Assembly: GCF_002813775.1 (NCBI RefSeq)
Contig: NZ_CP020370.1
Span: 4,737,501-4,801,500, forward strand
Length of the DNA: 64,000 nucleotides
Direction: 5' to 3'
Origin: Candidatus Thiodictyon syntrophicum
GTDB taxonomy: Bacteria; Pseudomonadota; Gammaproteobacteria; Chromatiales; Chromatiaceae
The notes under the pieces are model-generated. The model did no database searches, had not been told where the DNA came from, and saw only the letters and a list, made by a program, of their open reading frames with translations. Position 1 is the stretch's first letter, and each line of letters starts with the position of its first letter. Positions 34,787-42,497 of the stretch are shown one piece after another. A program made the translations under genes and the position numbers.

Positions 34787-36349
34787 ATGACGACCGCCAC
34801 TCGCCGCAAACGCCTGCCCATCGGCATCCAGACTTTCGCGAAGATCCGCGAGGACGACTGCTATTACGTCGACAAGACCGGCTTTGCTCTGCGGCTGATC
34901 GCGCAAGGCAGCCACTATTTCCTGTCGCGCCCGCGGCGCTTCGGCAAGTCGCTGTTCCTGGATACGCTGGCGGAACTGTTCGCCGGCAATGAGCCGCTGT
35001 TTCGGGGGCTCGCAGCCCATGGGCGCTGGGATTGGAGTCGGCGCTTCCCGCTCATCCGGCTGAGCTTCGGCGGTGGCCTGGTCCGCAGCCGCGCCGAGCT
35101 CGACCGGCGCATCCGCGCTCTGCTGCACCGCAACGGCCGGGCACTGGGCGTCAGGTGCCGCGACGAGGGTGACATCGCGGACTGTTTCGTAGAGTTGATC
35201 GAATCTGCCCATGGCATCGGCGATGAGCGGGTCGTGGTGCTGGTAGATGAATACGACAAGCCGATCCTGGACAACCTGTCGCATCCCGAGACGGCACGCG
35301 AAATCCGCGACGGATTGCGTGATCTGTATTCGGTCATCAAGGACGCCGACGCCCATATCCACTTCGCGTTCCTGACCGGGGTCTCGAAATTCAGCAAGGT
35401 CAGCCTGTTTTCGGGGCTGAACAATCTCAACGACATTACCGTCGATACCGCCTATTCGGCGATCTGCGGCTATACCGAGGCCGATCTGGAGGCGGTCTTT
35501 GCGCCTGAGTTACCGGGCCTCGACCGGGACCAGGTACGCGCCTGGTACAACGGCTACAACTGGACCGGCGAGTCGGTCTACAACCCTTTCGACCTGCTCC
35601 TGCTATTCGAGAAGCGGCAATTCCGCCCCTGGTGGTTTGAGACCGCCACCCCGAGCTTCCTGATCGACCTGCTGGTGGAGCGGCAGGTGTTCATCCCCCA
35701 TCTCGGGCAGACGATCGCAAGCGAAGCGCTGCTCTCGACCTTCGACGTGGAGCGGATCGGCACCGAGGCGCTGCTGTTTCAGACGGGCTATCTCACCATC
35801 GACTCGGTGTCGCAACGCGGGGCACTGATCGAGTATCGGCTGCGCTGGCCGAACCTGGAGGTCGAGGCCAGCCTGACCGGGGCCCTGCTGGAGCAGCTCG
35901 CCCCGCGCTCGGACGATGGCAGTGCCAGGCCCGGGCGGCTCTATGACCTGTTGCTCACCAATGACTTCGCCGGGATCGAGCGGCTGTTCGCGGCCCTGTT
36001 TGCCGGTATCCCGCCCGACTGGTACCGCAACAACCCGATCGCCCGCTACGAGGGCTATTATGCGAGCGTCTTCTATGCCTGTTTCGCCGCCCTGGGCCTG
36101 GACCTGACCCCGGAAGAGGGCAGCAACGCCGGGCGGCTGGATCTCAGCGTGCGCTTCAACGCCCAGGTCTATCTGTTCGAGTTCAAGGTGGTGGAATTGG
36201 CCCCGCAGGGCCGCGCCTTGCAGCAGATCAAGGACCGGGGCTACGCCGATCGCTATCGCGCCGGGGGGCTGCCGATTCATCTCATCGGGGTCGAATTCAG
36301 CCGCGAGCGGCGGACCCTGGTCGCCTTCGAGGTCGAGACGCTGACCTGA
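34787..36349 (+). CDS. AAA-like ATPase with C-terminal PD-(D/E)XK nuclease domain (DUF1703)
   Basis: 520 residues from ATG 34787. The N-terminal AAA_9-like domain starts LPIGIQTFAKIREDDCYYVD with Walker A-like SRPRRFGKSLFLDTL and Walker B-like VVVLVDEYDKPILDN. TGVSKFSKVSLFSGLNNLND is a conserved sensor segment. The C-terminal DUF1703 domain carries GRLDLSVRFNAQVYLFEFKV, the D...ExK nuclease core. Such proteins occur in many copies in Bacteroidetes, Chromatiaceae and other repeat-rich genomes, with unknown role, possibly in mobile element control. Isolated by repeat blocks on both sides. Confidence 0.93.
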   Translation: MTTATRRKRLPIGIQTFAKIREDDCYYVDKTGFALRLIAQGSHYFLSRPRRFGKSLFLDTLAELFAGNEPLFRGLAAHGRWDWSRRFPLIRLSFGGGLVRSRAELDRRIRALLHRNGRALGVRCRDEGDIADCFVELIESAHGIGDERVVVLVDEYDKPILDNLSHPETAREIRDGLRDLYSVIKDADAHIHFAFLTGVSKFSKVSLFSGLNNLNDITVDTAYSAICGYTEADLEAVFAPELPGLDRDQVRAWYNGYNWTGESVYNPFDLLLLFEKRQFRPWWFETATPSFLIDLLVERQVFIPHLGQTIASEALLSTFDVERIGTEALLFQTGYLTIDSVSQRGALIEYRLRWPNLEVEASLTGALLEQLAPRSDDGSARPGRLYDLLLTNDFAGIERLFAALFAGIPPDWYRNNPIARYEGYYASVFYACFAALGLDLTPEEGSNAGRLDLSVRFNAQVYLFEFKVVELAPQGRALQQIKDRGYADRYRAGGLPIHLIGVEFSRERRTLVAFEVETLT

Positions 36350-36389
36350 TGACAGGGGGCCTTGATCATAATTCCGGCCAGCGGCGATG

Positions 36390-36448
36390 GGTCCGCACAG
36401 CGGACCCTACGGGCGCGGCGCAAGCCGTAGGGTCCGCTGTGCGGACCA
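36390..36448. repeat. GGTCCGCACAGCGGACCCTACGG inverted repeat
   Basis: GGTCCGCACAGCGGACCCTA at 36390-36409 and TAGGGTCCGCTGTGCGGACC at 36429-36448 are exact complements; each is also internally palindromic. Single arms recur at 46303, 51074 and 51146. The gap 36350-36634 contains no gene. Confidence 0.88.
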
Positions 36449-36634
36449 CCAACCTCGCGGTTGGCACAACGGCCGGGATTATGACCAAGGCCTGACAGGG
36501 TCCTGTCGGCAAGGCCGCAGGTCGTCGTCGCGCCCCCAGCACCCGGCGTGCCGTCCGACCCTGGCGCAACCGGCTTGCCCGATGTCCTTGAGTGCGGCTA
36601 AGATCGGGCACCTACCCAATCTTGAAGTGATTGA

Positions 36635-37255
36635 ATGACCTCCCCGCTCACGGAGCCGCCGGCGCCACCCGCGGCCCAGGTGACCCAGCCCGCGCCGAAC
36701 CCGCACGACCAACAGCAGTGGCTCCAAGCGACCTGCGAGGTCGTGGTCGATTACGTGCCGCTGGTGGTCCGGGATCAGGCGCAGTGCGAGGGCATCTATA
36801 CCAACCTCCTGAGCATCATGGTGTGGGTGCTGCCCAGCATCCTCTTGACGTTGGTGCTCCTGATCGCCGGCCTCGTGCGTCACCGCCGGAATCAGCCGCC
36901 GGCGGCCGCGACCGACCCATCCACCCCTATCACCGATACCCCGACCTCCGCCCTGGGCTGCCTCACGGGGGGCATTACCGGCCGCCGCCCGGAGGCGCTC
37001 GCCACCTGGTTGGACCCGCCCGCGGCGGGTGTGGAGCCGCAATCCGCACAAGCGACAACGCAACCTGCCCGGGGATCGGCCCTACCGCCGCCAGCCGCCC
37101 CGGCCTATGCCCGGGCAGTAGCCGCCTGGCGCAAGAAGCTCGAGTTTCTGCTAGAGCAGAAGGCACTGACCAGCAACCCCGCCCAGCGTTTTGAGCTGTC
37201 CGAGCAGATCGATGAATGCCGCGCCAAGCTGCTTTGTGGCTTTGTGCCTTTGTGA
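36635..37255 (+). CDS. single-pass membrane protein with C-terminal helical module
   Basis: 206 residues. Pro-rich N-terminus to 25, a short domain with two Cys (Cys34, Cys51), one membrane helix at about 58-81 (MVWVLPSILLTLVLLIAGLV), a Pro/Ala/Thr-rich linker, then RRKLEFLLEQKALTSNPAQR-type text (WRKKLEFLLEQKALTSNPAQ) followed by RFELSEQIDECRAKL. This last module resembles short helical-hairpin domains found at the ends of TIR, caspase-like and NACHT proteins in bacterial conflict systems. The last six residues and stop come from a CTTTGTG repeat. No enzyme domain is visible; an adaptor role is speculative. Confidence 0.6.
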   Translation: MTSPLTEPPAPPAAQVTQPAPNPHDQQQWLQATCEVVVDYVPLVVRDQAQCEGIYTNLLSIMVWVLPSILLTLVLLIAGLVRHRRNQPPAAATDPSTPITDTPTSALGCLTGGITGRRPEALATWLDPPAAGVEPQSAQATTQPARGSALPPPAAPAYARAVAAWRKKLEFLLEQKALTSNPAQRFELSEQIDECRAKLLCGFVPL

Positions 37256-37336
37256 GAGCATTCTTACTTTGTGCCTTTGTGAGAGAATTCTTACTTGGAG
37301 CAGAGCGCCAAGGCGCAAGCCTTGGACTCCAGTCGA
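37235..37336. repeat. CTTTGTGCCTTTGTGAGAG direct repeats and GGAGTCCAAGG half-element
   Basis: TTTGTGCCTTTGTGAGAG occurs at 37238-37257 and again at 37268-37287, each followed by ATTCTTACTT. The related family at 44431-44562 has CTCACACAAAGACACAAAG. 37309-37336 is one arm of the GGAGTCCAAGGCTT family (AAGCCTTGGACTCCAG). Confidence 0.8.
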
Positions 37337-37429
37337 ACGCGTTGATTCTCCGGCGTCTGCCTCCAGTGTCCGCGTCTGCGCTACACTGCCCCCGATCAAC
37401 AGTCAGTCGCTCATCAGGACCCTGATCCG

Positions 37430-38080
37430 ATGCCGTCACCACCCGCCCGCCGCCCGCTGAAGACCCGCGACACCGCCTGGGCGCGTGCCCTGGCGCGTTG
37501 GCTTGTGGCCCGGCGCGTCGCGCCCAACCACATCTCGCTCGCGAGCCTGGGCTTCGCCGCACTCGGGGCGGCCGTCATGCTGCTGGCGCCGACCGCATCA
37601 TCCGGGGTGCGGGCGGCACTGTACCTGGCCGCCGCCGGCTGCATCCAGTTGCGGCTTTTATGTAACCTGCTCGACGGCATGGTGGCGGTGGAGGGGGGAC
37701 TGGGTTCACGCTCCGGGGATCTCTACAACGAGATCCCCGACCGCCTGGCCGATCCGCTGCTGATCGTCCCGGCGGGCTATGCCTGCGGGCTCGCCTGGGG
37801 GCCGGAACTGGCCTGGACGGCGGGCTGCCTCGCACTGCTGACGGCCTATATCCGTGCCTTGGGCGGCAGCCTGGGTCTGGCCCAGGACTTCCAGGGACCC
37901 ATGGCCAAGCCGCACCGCATGGCCGCGATGACCAGCGGACTCATCACCGCCGCCTTGGGCGTTGCCTGGGGGCTGGACGGGCCGGTGCTGTTCCTGACGC
38001 TGCTCCTGATCGCGGTCGGCGCCGCGCTGACCGCCATCCGCCGCGCCCGCGCGATCCGGGCGGCCTTGGAGGCGCGATGA
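37430..38080 (+). CDS. CDP-alcohol phosphatidyltransferase family protein
   Basis: 216 residues with about five membrane helices. The catalytic signature is a variant: CNLLDGMVAVEGGLGSRSGD followed by LYNEIPDRLAD, keeping the Asp-Gly and the two downstream Asp residues that bind magnesium and CMP, but with AV rather than AR. This variant defines a subfamily typically next to PlsC and CdsA homologues, as here. It transfers a phosphatidyl group from CDP-diacylglycerol to an alcohol at the inner membrane; the acceptor is unknown. Its stop overlaps the PlsC start (ATGA). Confidence 0.88.
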   Translation: MPSPPARRPLKTRDTAWARALARWLVARRVAPNHISLASLGFAALGAAVMLLAPTASSGVRAALYLAAAGCIQLRLLCNLLDGMVAVEGGLGSRSGDLYNEIPDRLADPLLIVPAGYACGLAWGPELAWTAGCLALLTAYIRALGGSLGLAQDFQGPMAKPHRMAAMTSGLITAALGVAWGLDGPVLFLTLLLIAVGAALTAIRRARAIRAALEAR

Positions 38081-38718
38081 GCACAGCGCCCGCCGCCGCC
38101 CGGCTGCTCGCCTTCCTGACGCGGCTGATCACCGGGGTGCGGGCGCGCTGGGTGGGCGCCGCGCCAAGCGGCGCCCAACGGGTCTATTACGCCAATCACA
38201 GCAGCCATTTGGATACCCTGGTGATCTGGGCCTCACTGCCCCCATCCATCCGTGCCCGCACCCGCCCGGTGGCCGCGGCGGACTATTGGGACCGACCGGG
38301 GCTGCGCCGCTGGCTGGCCGGCGCGGTCCTGAACGCCTTGCTGGTCGAGCGTGCCGGGGGCTGCGGCAGCCGCGAGGCGCTGCGCCGAATCGACGCGGCG
38401 CTCGCGGCGGGTGACTCGCTGATCCTCTTCCCCGAGGGCACCAGGGGCGACGGCAGCAGCGTCGGTGACTTGAAGCCGGGGCTCTATTTCGTCGCGCACC
38501 AGCGGCCCACGGTGGAACTGGTGCCGGTGTATCTCCAGGATCTGAGCCGCATCCTGCCCAAGGGCGAGGTACTGCCGGTGCCGCTCCTGGGCAGCGCCAC
38601 CTTCGGCGCACCGCTGGCCCTGACGCCGGGGGAGGATCGGCACGCCTTTCTGCAACGCGCCCGTGAGGCATTGATCGGTTTGAGTCCCCCGAAAGAGCAT
38701 TCAGCGATAAGCGCATGA
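38077..38718 (+). CDS. PlsC-like lysophospholipid acyltransferase
   Basis: 213 residues. Motif I NHSSHLDTLVIW supplies His-x4-Asp; motif III LILFPEGTRGDGSSVGDLKP follows at about 125; VPVYLQDL is motif IV. These identify 1-acylglycerol-3-phosphate O-acyltransferases, although the protein is short and lacks an N-terminal membrane helix of the usual length. Coupled to the CDP-alcohol gene; likely supplies phosphatidic acid or acts on a specialised lipid. Confidence 0.9.
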   Translation: MSTAPAAARLLAFLTRLITGVRARWVGAAPSGAQRVYYANHSSHLDTLVIWASLPPSIRARTRPVAAADYWDRPGLRRWLAGAVLNALLVERAGGCGSREALRRIDAALAAGDSLILFPEGTRGDGSSVGDLKPGLYFVAHQRPTVELVPVYLQDLSRILPKGEVLPVPLLGSATFGAPLALTPGEDRHAFLQRAREALIGLSPPKEHSAISA

Positions 38719-38789
38719 AAATTTCCGGAACATCTGTGTTCATCTGTGTCCATCTGTGGATTTTAAGATCATGAAAGTGCTCGGACCAT

Positions 38790-38993
38790 TGGCGTAGGGT
38801 GCGCCGTGAGCACCTTGAGAGGCTGCGGTTGATCGCCGGGGCCAGGGTTGCGGTTGGCGCTATGGTGCGCACGGCGCACCCTACGGTCGCGATGCAGTCA
38901 ATGGTCTGAGCATTTTCATCGGGCGGTAGTGGTGCCGGTGGCAGCATCGCAAATTTCCTGTTAATCCTGAGAAATGCTGTTAATCCTGTCCAT
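38790..38993. repeat. GTGCGCACGGCGCACCCTA element copy 2 and TGTTAATCCTG arm
   Basis: 38790-38935 is the reverse complement of the element at 33115-33262 (starts CCATTGGCGTAGGGTGCGCC, ends near TTTTCATCGGGCGGTAGT). 38955-38993 repeats TCCTGTTAATCCTGAGAAAT and CTGTTAATCCTGTCC, one arm of the 31848 family. Together they fill the gap within the lipid gene cluster (38719-39022). Confidence 0.85.
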
Positions 38994-39022
38994 TTTTTCG
39001 CGGACCAAGCGGAGACTGCACG

Positions 39023-39970
39023 ATGACCCTACTCGCCGACCCGCAGATGTTGCTCCTGCTTGGTGGCATCGGCGCCCTGCTGACAATCGCAAGCCTGATC
39101 GGCTGGGTGCTGGACCGGCGGGTGCGCGACGATCAGGCCCGCCTGGTCGTGGCCAACCTCAATGCGCGCATCCGCTCCTGGTGGGTGATGACGGCGGTCT
39201 TCGCGGCGGCGCTCGCGACCGGCGGGGTGGGGTCGGTGATCCTGTTTGCCCTGACCTCCTTTATCGCGCTGCGCGAGTTCGTCACCCTCACCCCCACCCG
39301 CCGGGGCGACCACCGGACCCTGTTCTGGGCCTTCTTTGTCTTTGCACCGGTTCAATATCTGCTGGTGGGCATCCAGTGGTACGGGCTCTTCGCCATCTTT
39401 ATCCCGGTCTACGCCTTTCTGTTCATCCCGGTGCGCAGCGCCCTGGCCGGCGACACGACGGATTTTCTGGCCCGAACCGCCACCATCCAGTGGGGCCTGA
39501 TGATCGCCGTCTATTGTGTGAGCCACGCCCCGGCGCTCCTGATGCTTCAGATTCCGGGCTACCAGGACCAGGGGGCCAAGCTGCTGCTCTATCTGATCAT
39601 CGTGGTGCAGTTGAGCGATGTACTCCAATACGTCTTCGGCAAGACGCTGGGCAAGCACCGGATCGTCCCCAAGGTCAGCCCCAACAAGACCTGGGAGGGC
39701 ACAATCGGCGGGATCGGCAGCGCCAGCCTGGTGGGCGCCGCGCTCTGGTGGGTGACGCCCTTCAGCCCGGGTGAGGCCTGGCTCATCGCCTTGCTGATTT
39801 GCCTGGCGGGCTTCGCCGGCGGGCTCGTGATGTCGGCGATCAAACGCGACCGGGGGGTGAAGGACTTCGGCACCCTCATCGAGGGCCACGGCGGGGTGCT
39901 GGACCGGATCGACTCACTGTGCTTTGCCGCACCGGTGTTTTTTCACCTGGTCCGGTATTTTTACACCTGA
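39023..39970 (+). CDS. phosphatidate cytidylyltransferase (CdsA family)
   Basis: 315 residues, eight or so membrane helices. The CDS signature near the C-terminus is complete: SAIKRDRGVKDFGTLIEGHG then GVLDRID. VVQLSDVLQYVFGKTLGKHR and VSPNKTWEG are the other conserved segments. It makes CDP-diacylglycerol from phosphatidate and CTP. Length exceeds that of short CdsA forms by an N-terminal helix pair. It forms a functional set with the preceding acyltransferase and CDP-alcohol transferase, but is separated from them by 300 bases of repeats. Confidence 0.95.
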   Translation: MTLLADPQMLLLLGGIGALLTIASLIGWVLDRRVRDDQARLVVANLNARIRSWWVMTAVFAAALATGGVGSVILFALTSFIALREFVTLTPTRRGDHRTLFWAFFVFAPVQYLLVGIQWYGLFAIFIPVYAFLFIPVRSALAGDTTDFLARTATIQWGLMIAVYCVSHAPALLMLQIPGYQDQGAKLLLYLIIVVQLSDVLQYVFGKTLGKHRIVPKVSPNKTWEGTIGGIGSASLVGAALWWVTPFSPGEAWLIALLICLAGFAGGLVMSAIKRDRGVKDFGTLIEGHGGVLDRIDSLCFAAPVFFHLVRYFYT

Positions 39971-39993
39971 GGCGATTTGCTGAAGGTCGCGTG

Positions 39994-40063
39994 CCAAAGG
40001 AGCGGGGGCGTCCCGCCCCCGCTGGCGAAAAACCCGGGGCGGGACGCCCCGGCTCCTTTGGTC
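39994..40063. repeat. GGGGCGGGACGCCCC palindrome between convergent genes
   Basis: AAAGGAGCGGGGGCGTCCCG at 39999 and its complement ending CCGGCTCCTTTGG near 40061 form a stem of about 24 pairs with a short AAAAACC loop. Positioned between convergent cdsA-like and usp genes, it could serve as a bidirectional terminator. A single arm is at 22893-22918. Confidence 0.8.
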
Positions 40064-40538
40064 AGGCGTCGCTCCCCTCCGCAAGCTTCACGCACAGCAC
40101 GTCGCAGGTGACGCTGCGCAGCACCGCCTTGGCCGTGGAGCCGAACAGCCCCAGAAACCCGTGGTGCCCGTGGCTGCCGATGACGACCAGCTCGGCCCCG
40201 ACCTCGGCGGCCACGGCGTCGATGGTGGGTCCCGGCGGCCCGACCCGCACCAGGCGATCCGCCGCGGGGACCCCCAGACTCTCACCCACCAGGTCCAACT
40301 GGCGGCCGGCCAGTTCCAGCAGTTCCTGCTCCAGGCCGAAGTCGTCCGGGACCGGCAGGTCCCCGCCGAACCCCAGCGGCAGGAATTCCTGGGCCGCGGT
40401 CACATGCTCCAGCACATGCAGCAGGGTCAGCCGCGCCCCGAACAGGGTGCGCAACTGCCGGGCGCGCTCGATCACGGGCGCACCGCTCGGCTCAAAGTCC
40501 ACTGCCAACAACAGATGTTTGTAGTTCCCCGTGTCCAC
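40062..40538 (-). CDS. universal stress protein (UspA family)
   Basis: 158 residues. KHLLLAVDFEPSGAPVIERA opens the Rossmann-like domain and VVIGSHGHHGFLGLFGSTAK with VLRSVTCDVLCVK is the ATP-binding G-x2-G-x9-G-S/T motif, so it probably binds ATP. A His-Gly-His-His loop and acidic insert after residue 50 (GFGGDLPVPDDFGLE) are typical of proteobacterial single-domain Usp. Monocistronic. Confidence 0.94.
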   Translation of the reverse strand: MDTGNYKHLLLAVDFEPSGAPVIERARQLRTLFGARLTLLHVLEHVTAAQEFLPLGFGGDLPVPDDFGLEQELLELAGRQLDLVGESLGVPAADRLVRVGPPGPTIDAVAAEVGAELVVIGSHGHHGFLGLFGSTAKAVLRSVTCDVLCVKLAEGSDA

Positions 40539-40721
40539 CGCGCACCTCCGATTTGGTTACTGGTCTTGACTCAAAGATTATCGTGTAAAGCGCACGGGGC
40601 CGTCAGCCTTCCGGCGCGGGCGCAGCACGGGTCGCGCGCCCCTGACCCTTGCAGATCCCCAAGCATCCGGTATATTGCCTGAATATGGGAATCGCTGCCC
40701 GCCGCCCGGTCCCGCGCACCG

Positions 40722-40800
40722 CGCCCTGAACCCTGAACCCTGAACCCTGAACCCTGAACCCCGAACCCCGAACTCCGAACTCCGAACCCCGAACCCGGCC
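40722..40800. repeat. CCCTGAA/CCCCGAA heptamer tandem array
   Basis: About eleven 7-base units: five CCCTGAA, then CCCCGAA and CTCCGAA variants, ending GAACCCGGCC. It lies 47-125 bases upstream of the pycA start codon, in the likely leader or promoter. Unit number could vary by slippage. The upstream gap 40539-40721 shows nothing else. Confidence 0.88.
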
Positions 40801-40846
40801 ATCCATCTGCTTGCTTTTCACTGACTAATCCCCTCAGAGCCTCCCC

Positions 40847-42265
40847 ATGCTGCGAAAGATCCTGATCGCCAACCGCGGCGAGATTGCGGTGCGCGTGATC
40901 CGCGCCTGTGCCGAAATGGGGATCCGCTCGGCCGCCGTCTATTCTGAGGCGGACCGCCACTCGCTGCACGTCAAGAAGGCCGACGAGGCCTACAGCCTGG
41001 GCGCCGACCCCCTGGCCGGCTATCTCAACGTCCACAACCTCGTGACGCTGGCCCTTTCGACCGGGTGTGACGCCATCCATCCCGGCTACGGTTTCCTCGC
41101 CGAGAATCCGGAACTGGCCATCGCCTGCACCCGCCGCGGCATCACCTTCATCGGCCCCACCGCGGAGGTGATCAGCCGCATGGGCGACAAGACGCAGGCG
41201 CGCTTTGCCATGCAGAAGGCGGGGGTACCCATCACCCCGGGCAGCGCCGGGAACCTCGAGGACCTGGAGCAGGCGCTGCGGGTCGCGGCGGAGATCGGCT
41301 ACCCGATCATGCTCAAGGCCACCTCCGGCGGCGGCGGGCGAGGCATCCGCCGCTGCGACGACGCCGCGGCCCTGCGCCGCAACTTCGAGCGGGTGATCTC
41401 GGAGGCGACCAAGGCCTTCGGCCGCGCCGAGGTCTTCCTGGAGAAGTGCGTGGTCAACCCGCGCCATATCGAGGTCCAGGTCTTGGGCGATCATCACGGC
41501 CACTGCATCCACCTCTTCGAGCGCGACTGCTCCATCCAGCGGCGCAACCAAAAGCTGATCGAGATTGCCCCCTCCCCCCAGATCGACGAGGCGCAGCGCC
41601 AGTATGTCGGCGGACTCGCGGTACTGGCCGCGCGCGCGGTCGGCTACACCAATGCCGGGACCGTGGAGTTCCTGCAAGACACGGACGGGCGTTTCTATTT
41701 TATGGAGATGAATACCCGTATCCAGGTCGAACATACGGTCACCGAGACCATTACCGGGGTAGACCTGGTCGAGGAGCAGATTCGCGTGGCCGCCGGTTTG
41801 CCGCTGCGCTTTCAGCAGCACGAGATCAGCCGGCGCGGCGTCGCTATGCAGTTTCGCATCAATGCGGAGGATCCCAAGAACAACTTCCTGCCGAGCTTCG
41901 GGCGGATCTCGCGCTATTACGCCCCGGGCGGCCCAGGGGTGCGCACCGACACCTGTATCTATACCGGCTATACGGTGCCGCCCCATTACGACTCCATGCT
42001 CGCCAAGGTGATCGTCTGGGCCCTGTCCTGGGAGGACGTACTCAACCGCGGCGCCCGCGCCCTGAAGGACATGGGCGTATTCGGCATCAAGACCACCATG
42101 CCCTTCTACCAGGAGATCCTGCGCCATCCGCAGTTCCGCTCCGGGCACTTCGACACCGGCTTCCTGGACGCCCACCCGGAGTTGTTGACGTACTCCGAGA
42201 AGCGCCGCAAGGAAGACATCGCCGCCGCTCTGGCGGCCGCCATCGCGGCCCATGCGGGGCTCTAA
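40847..42265 (+). CDS. pycA: pyruvate carboxylase subunit A / acetyl-CoA carboxylase-type biotin carboxylase
   Basis: 472 residues. KILIANRGEIAVRVIRACAE, HPGYGFLAEN, ATP-grasp loop KATSGGGGRGIR, and FMEMNTRIQVEHTVTE with the catalytic Glu-Asn-Arg are complete. GHCIHLFERDCSIQRRNQK lines the bicarbonate/biotin site. It carboxylates biotin on its partner. The downstream gene encodes a transcarboxylase-BCCP subunit, so this is the two-subunit pyruvate carboxylase (PycA) rather than AccC, which pairs with AccB. Start ATG 40847. Confidence 0.93.
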   Translation: MLRKILIANRGEIAVRVIRACAEMGIRSAAVYSEADRHSLHVKKADEAYSLGADPLAGYLNVHNLVTLALSTGCDAIHPGYGFLAENPELAIACTRRGITFIGPTAEVISRMGDKTQARFAMQKAGVPITPGSAGNLEDLEQALRVAAEIGYPIMLKATSGGGGRGIRRCDDAAALRRNFERVISEATKAFGRAEVFLEKCVVNPRHIEVQVLGDHHGHCIHLFERDCSIQRRNQKLIEIAPSPQIDEAQRQYVGGLAVLAARAVGYTNAGTVEFLQDTDGRFYFMEMNTRIQVEHTVTETITGVDLVEEQIRVAAGLPLRFQQHEISRRGVAMQFRINAEDPKNNFLPSFGRISRYYAPGGPGVRTDTCIYTGYTVPPHYDSMLAKVIVWALSWEDVLNRGARALKDMGVFGIKTTMPFYQEILRHPQFRSGHFDTGFLDAHPELLTYSEKRRKEDIAAALAAAIAAHAGL

Positions 42266-42271
42266 TAAGAA

Positions 42272-42478
42272 TTCAGCCGCAAATGAACGCAAATCAACGC
42301 AAATTCATTCGGGACGGCCGGCTGGCCTGGCTGCTTTACGACTCCGACCGCGATCGACGCGGCTCACACCAATCGCGAGTGAATCGCATCACGGAGACAC
42401 GAACGCCGATCGCCTGACGGTCTATCGCTCGGACGAATGGCTTTTCCTTTTGCGTTTATTTGCGTTCATTTGCGGCCA
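42272..42478. repeat. GCCGCAAATGAACGCAAAT inverted repeat between pycA and pycB
   Basis: GCCGCAAATGAACGCAAATC at 42276-42295 pairs with TTTGCGTTCATTTGCGGC ending at 42476, enclosing about 150 bases without a gene. It separates two genes that normally overlap or are close, so it was probably inserted into the operon and could modulate read-through. Confidence 0.85.
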
Positions 42479-42497
42479 TATTTTCCGGATTCCAGAC

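Noticed and set aside
42252-42497. N-terminal extension of pycB from 42252
   Set aside because: It is encoded by the inverted repeat between pycA and pycB; MPKINVTEVVLRDAHQ at 42498 is the conserved start.
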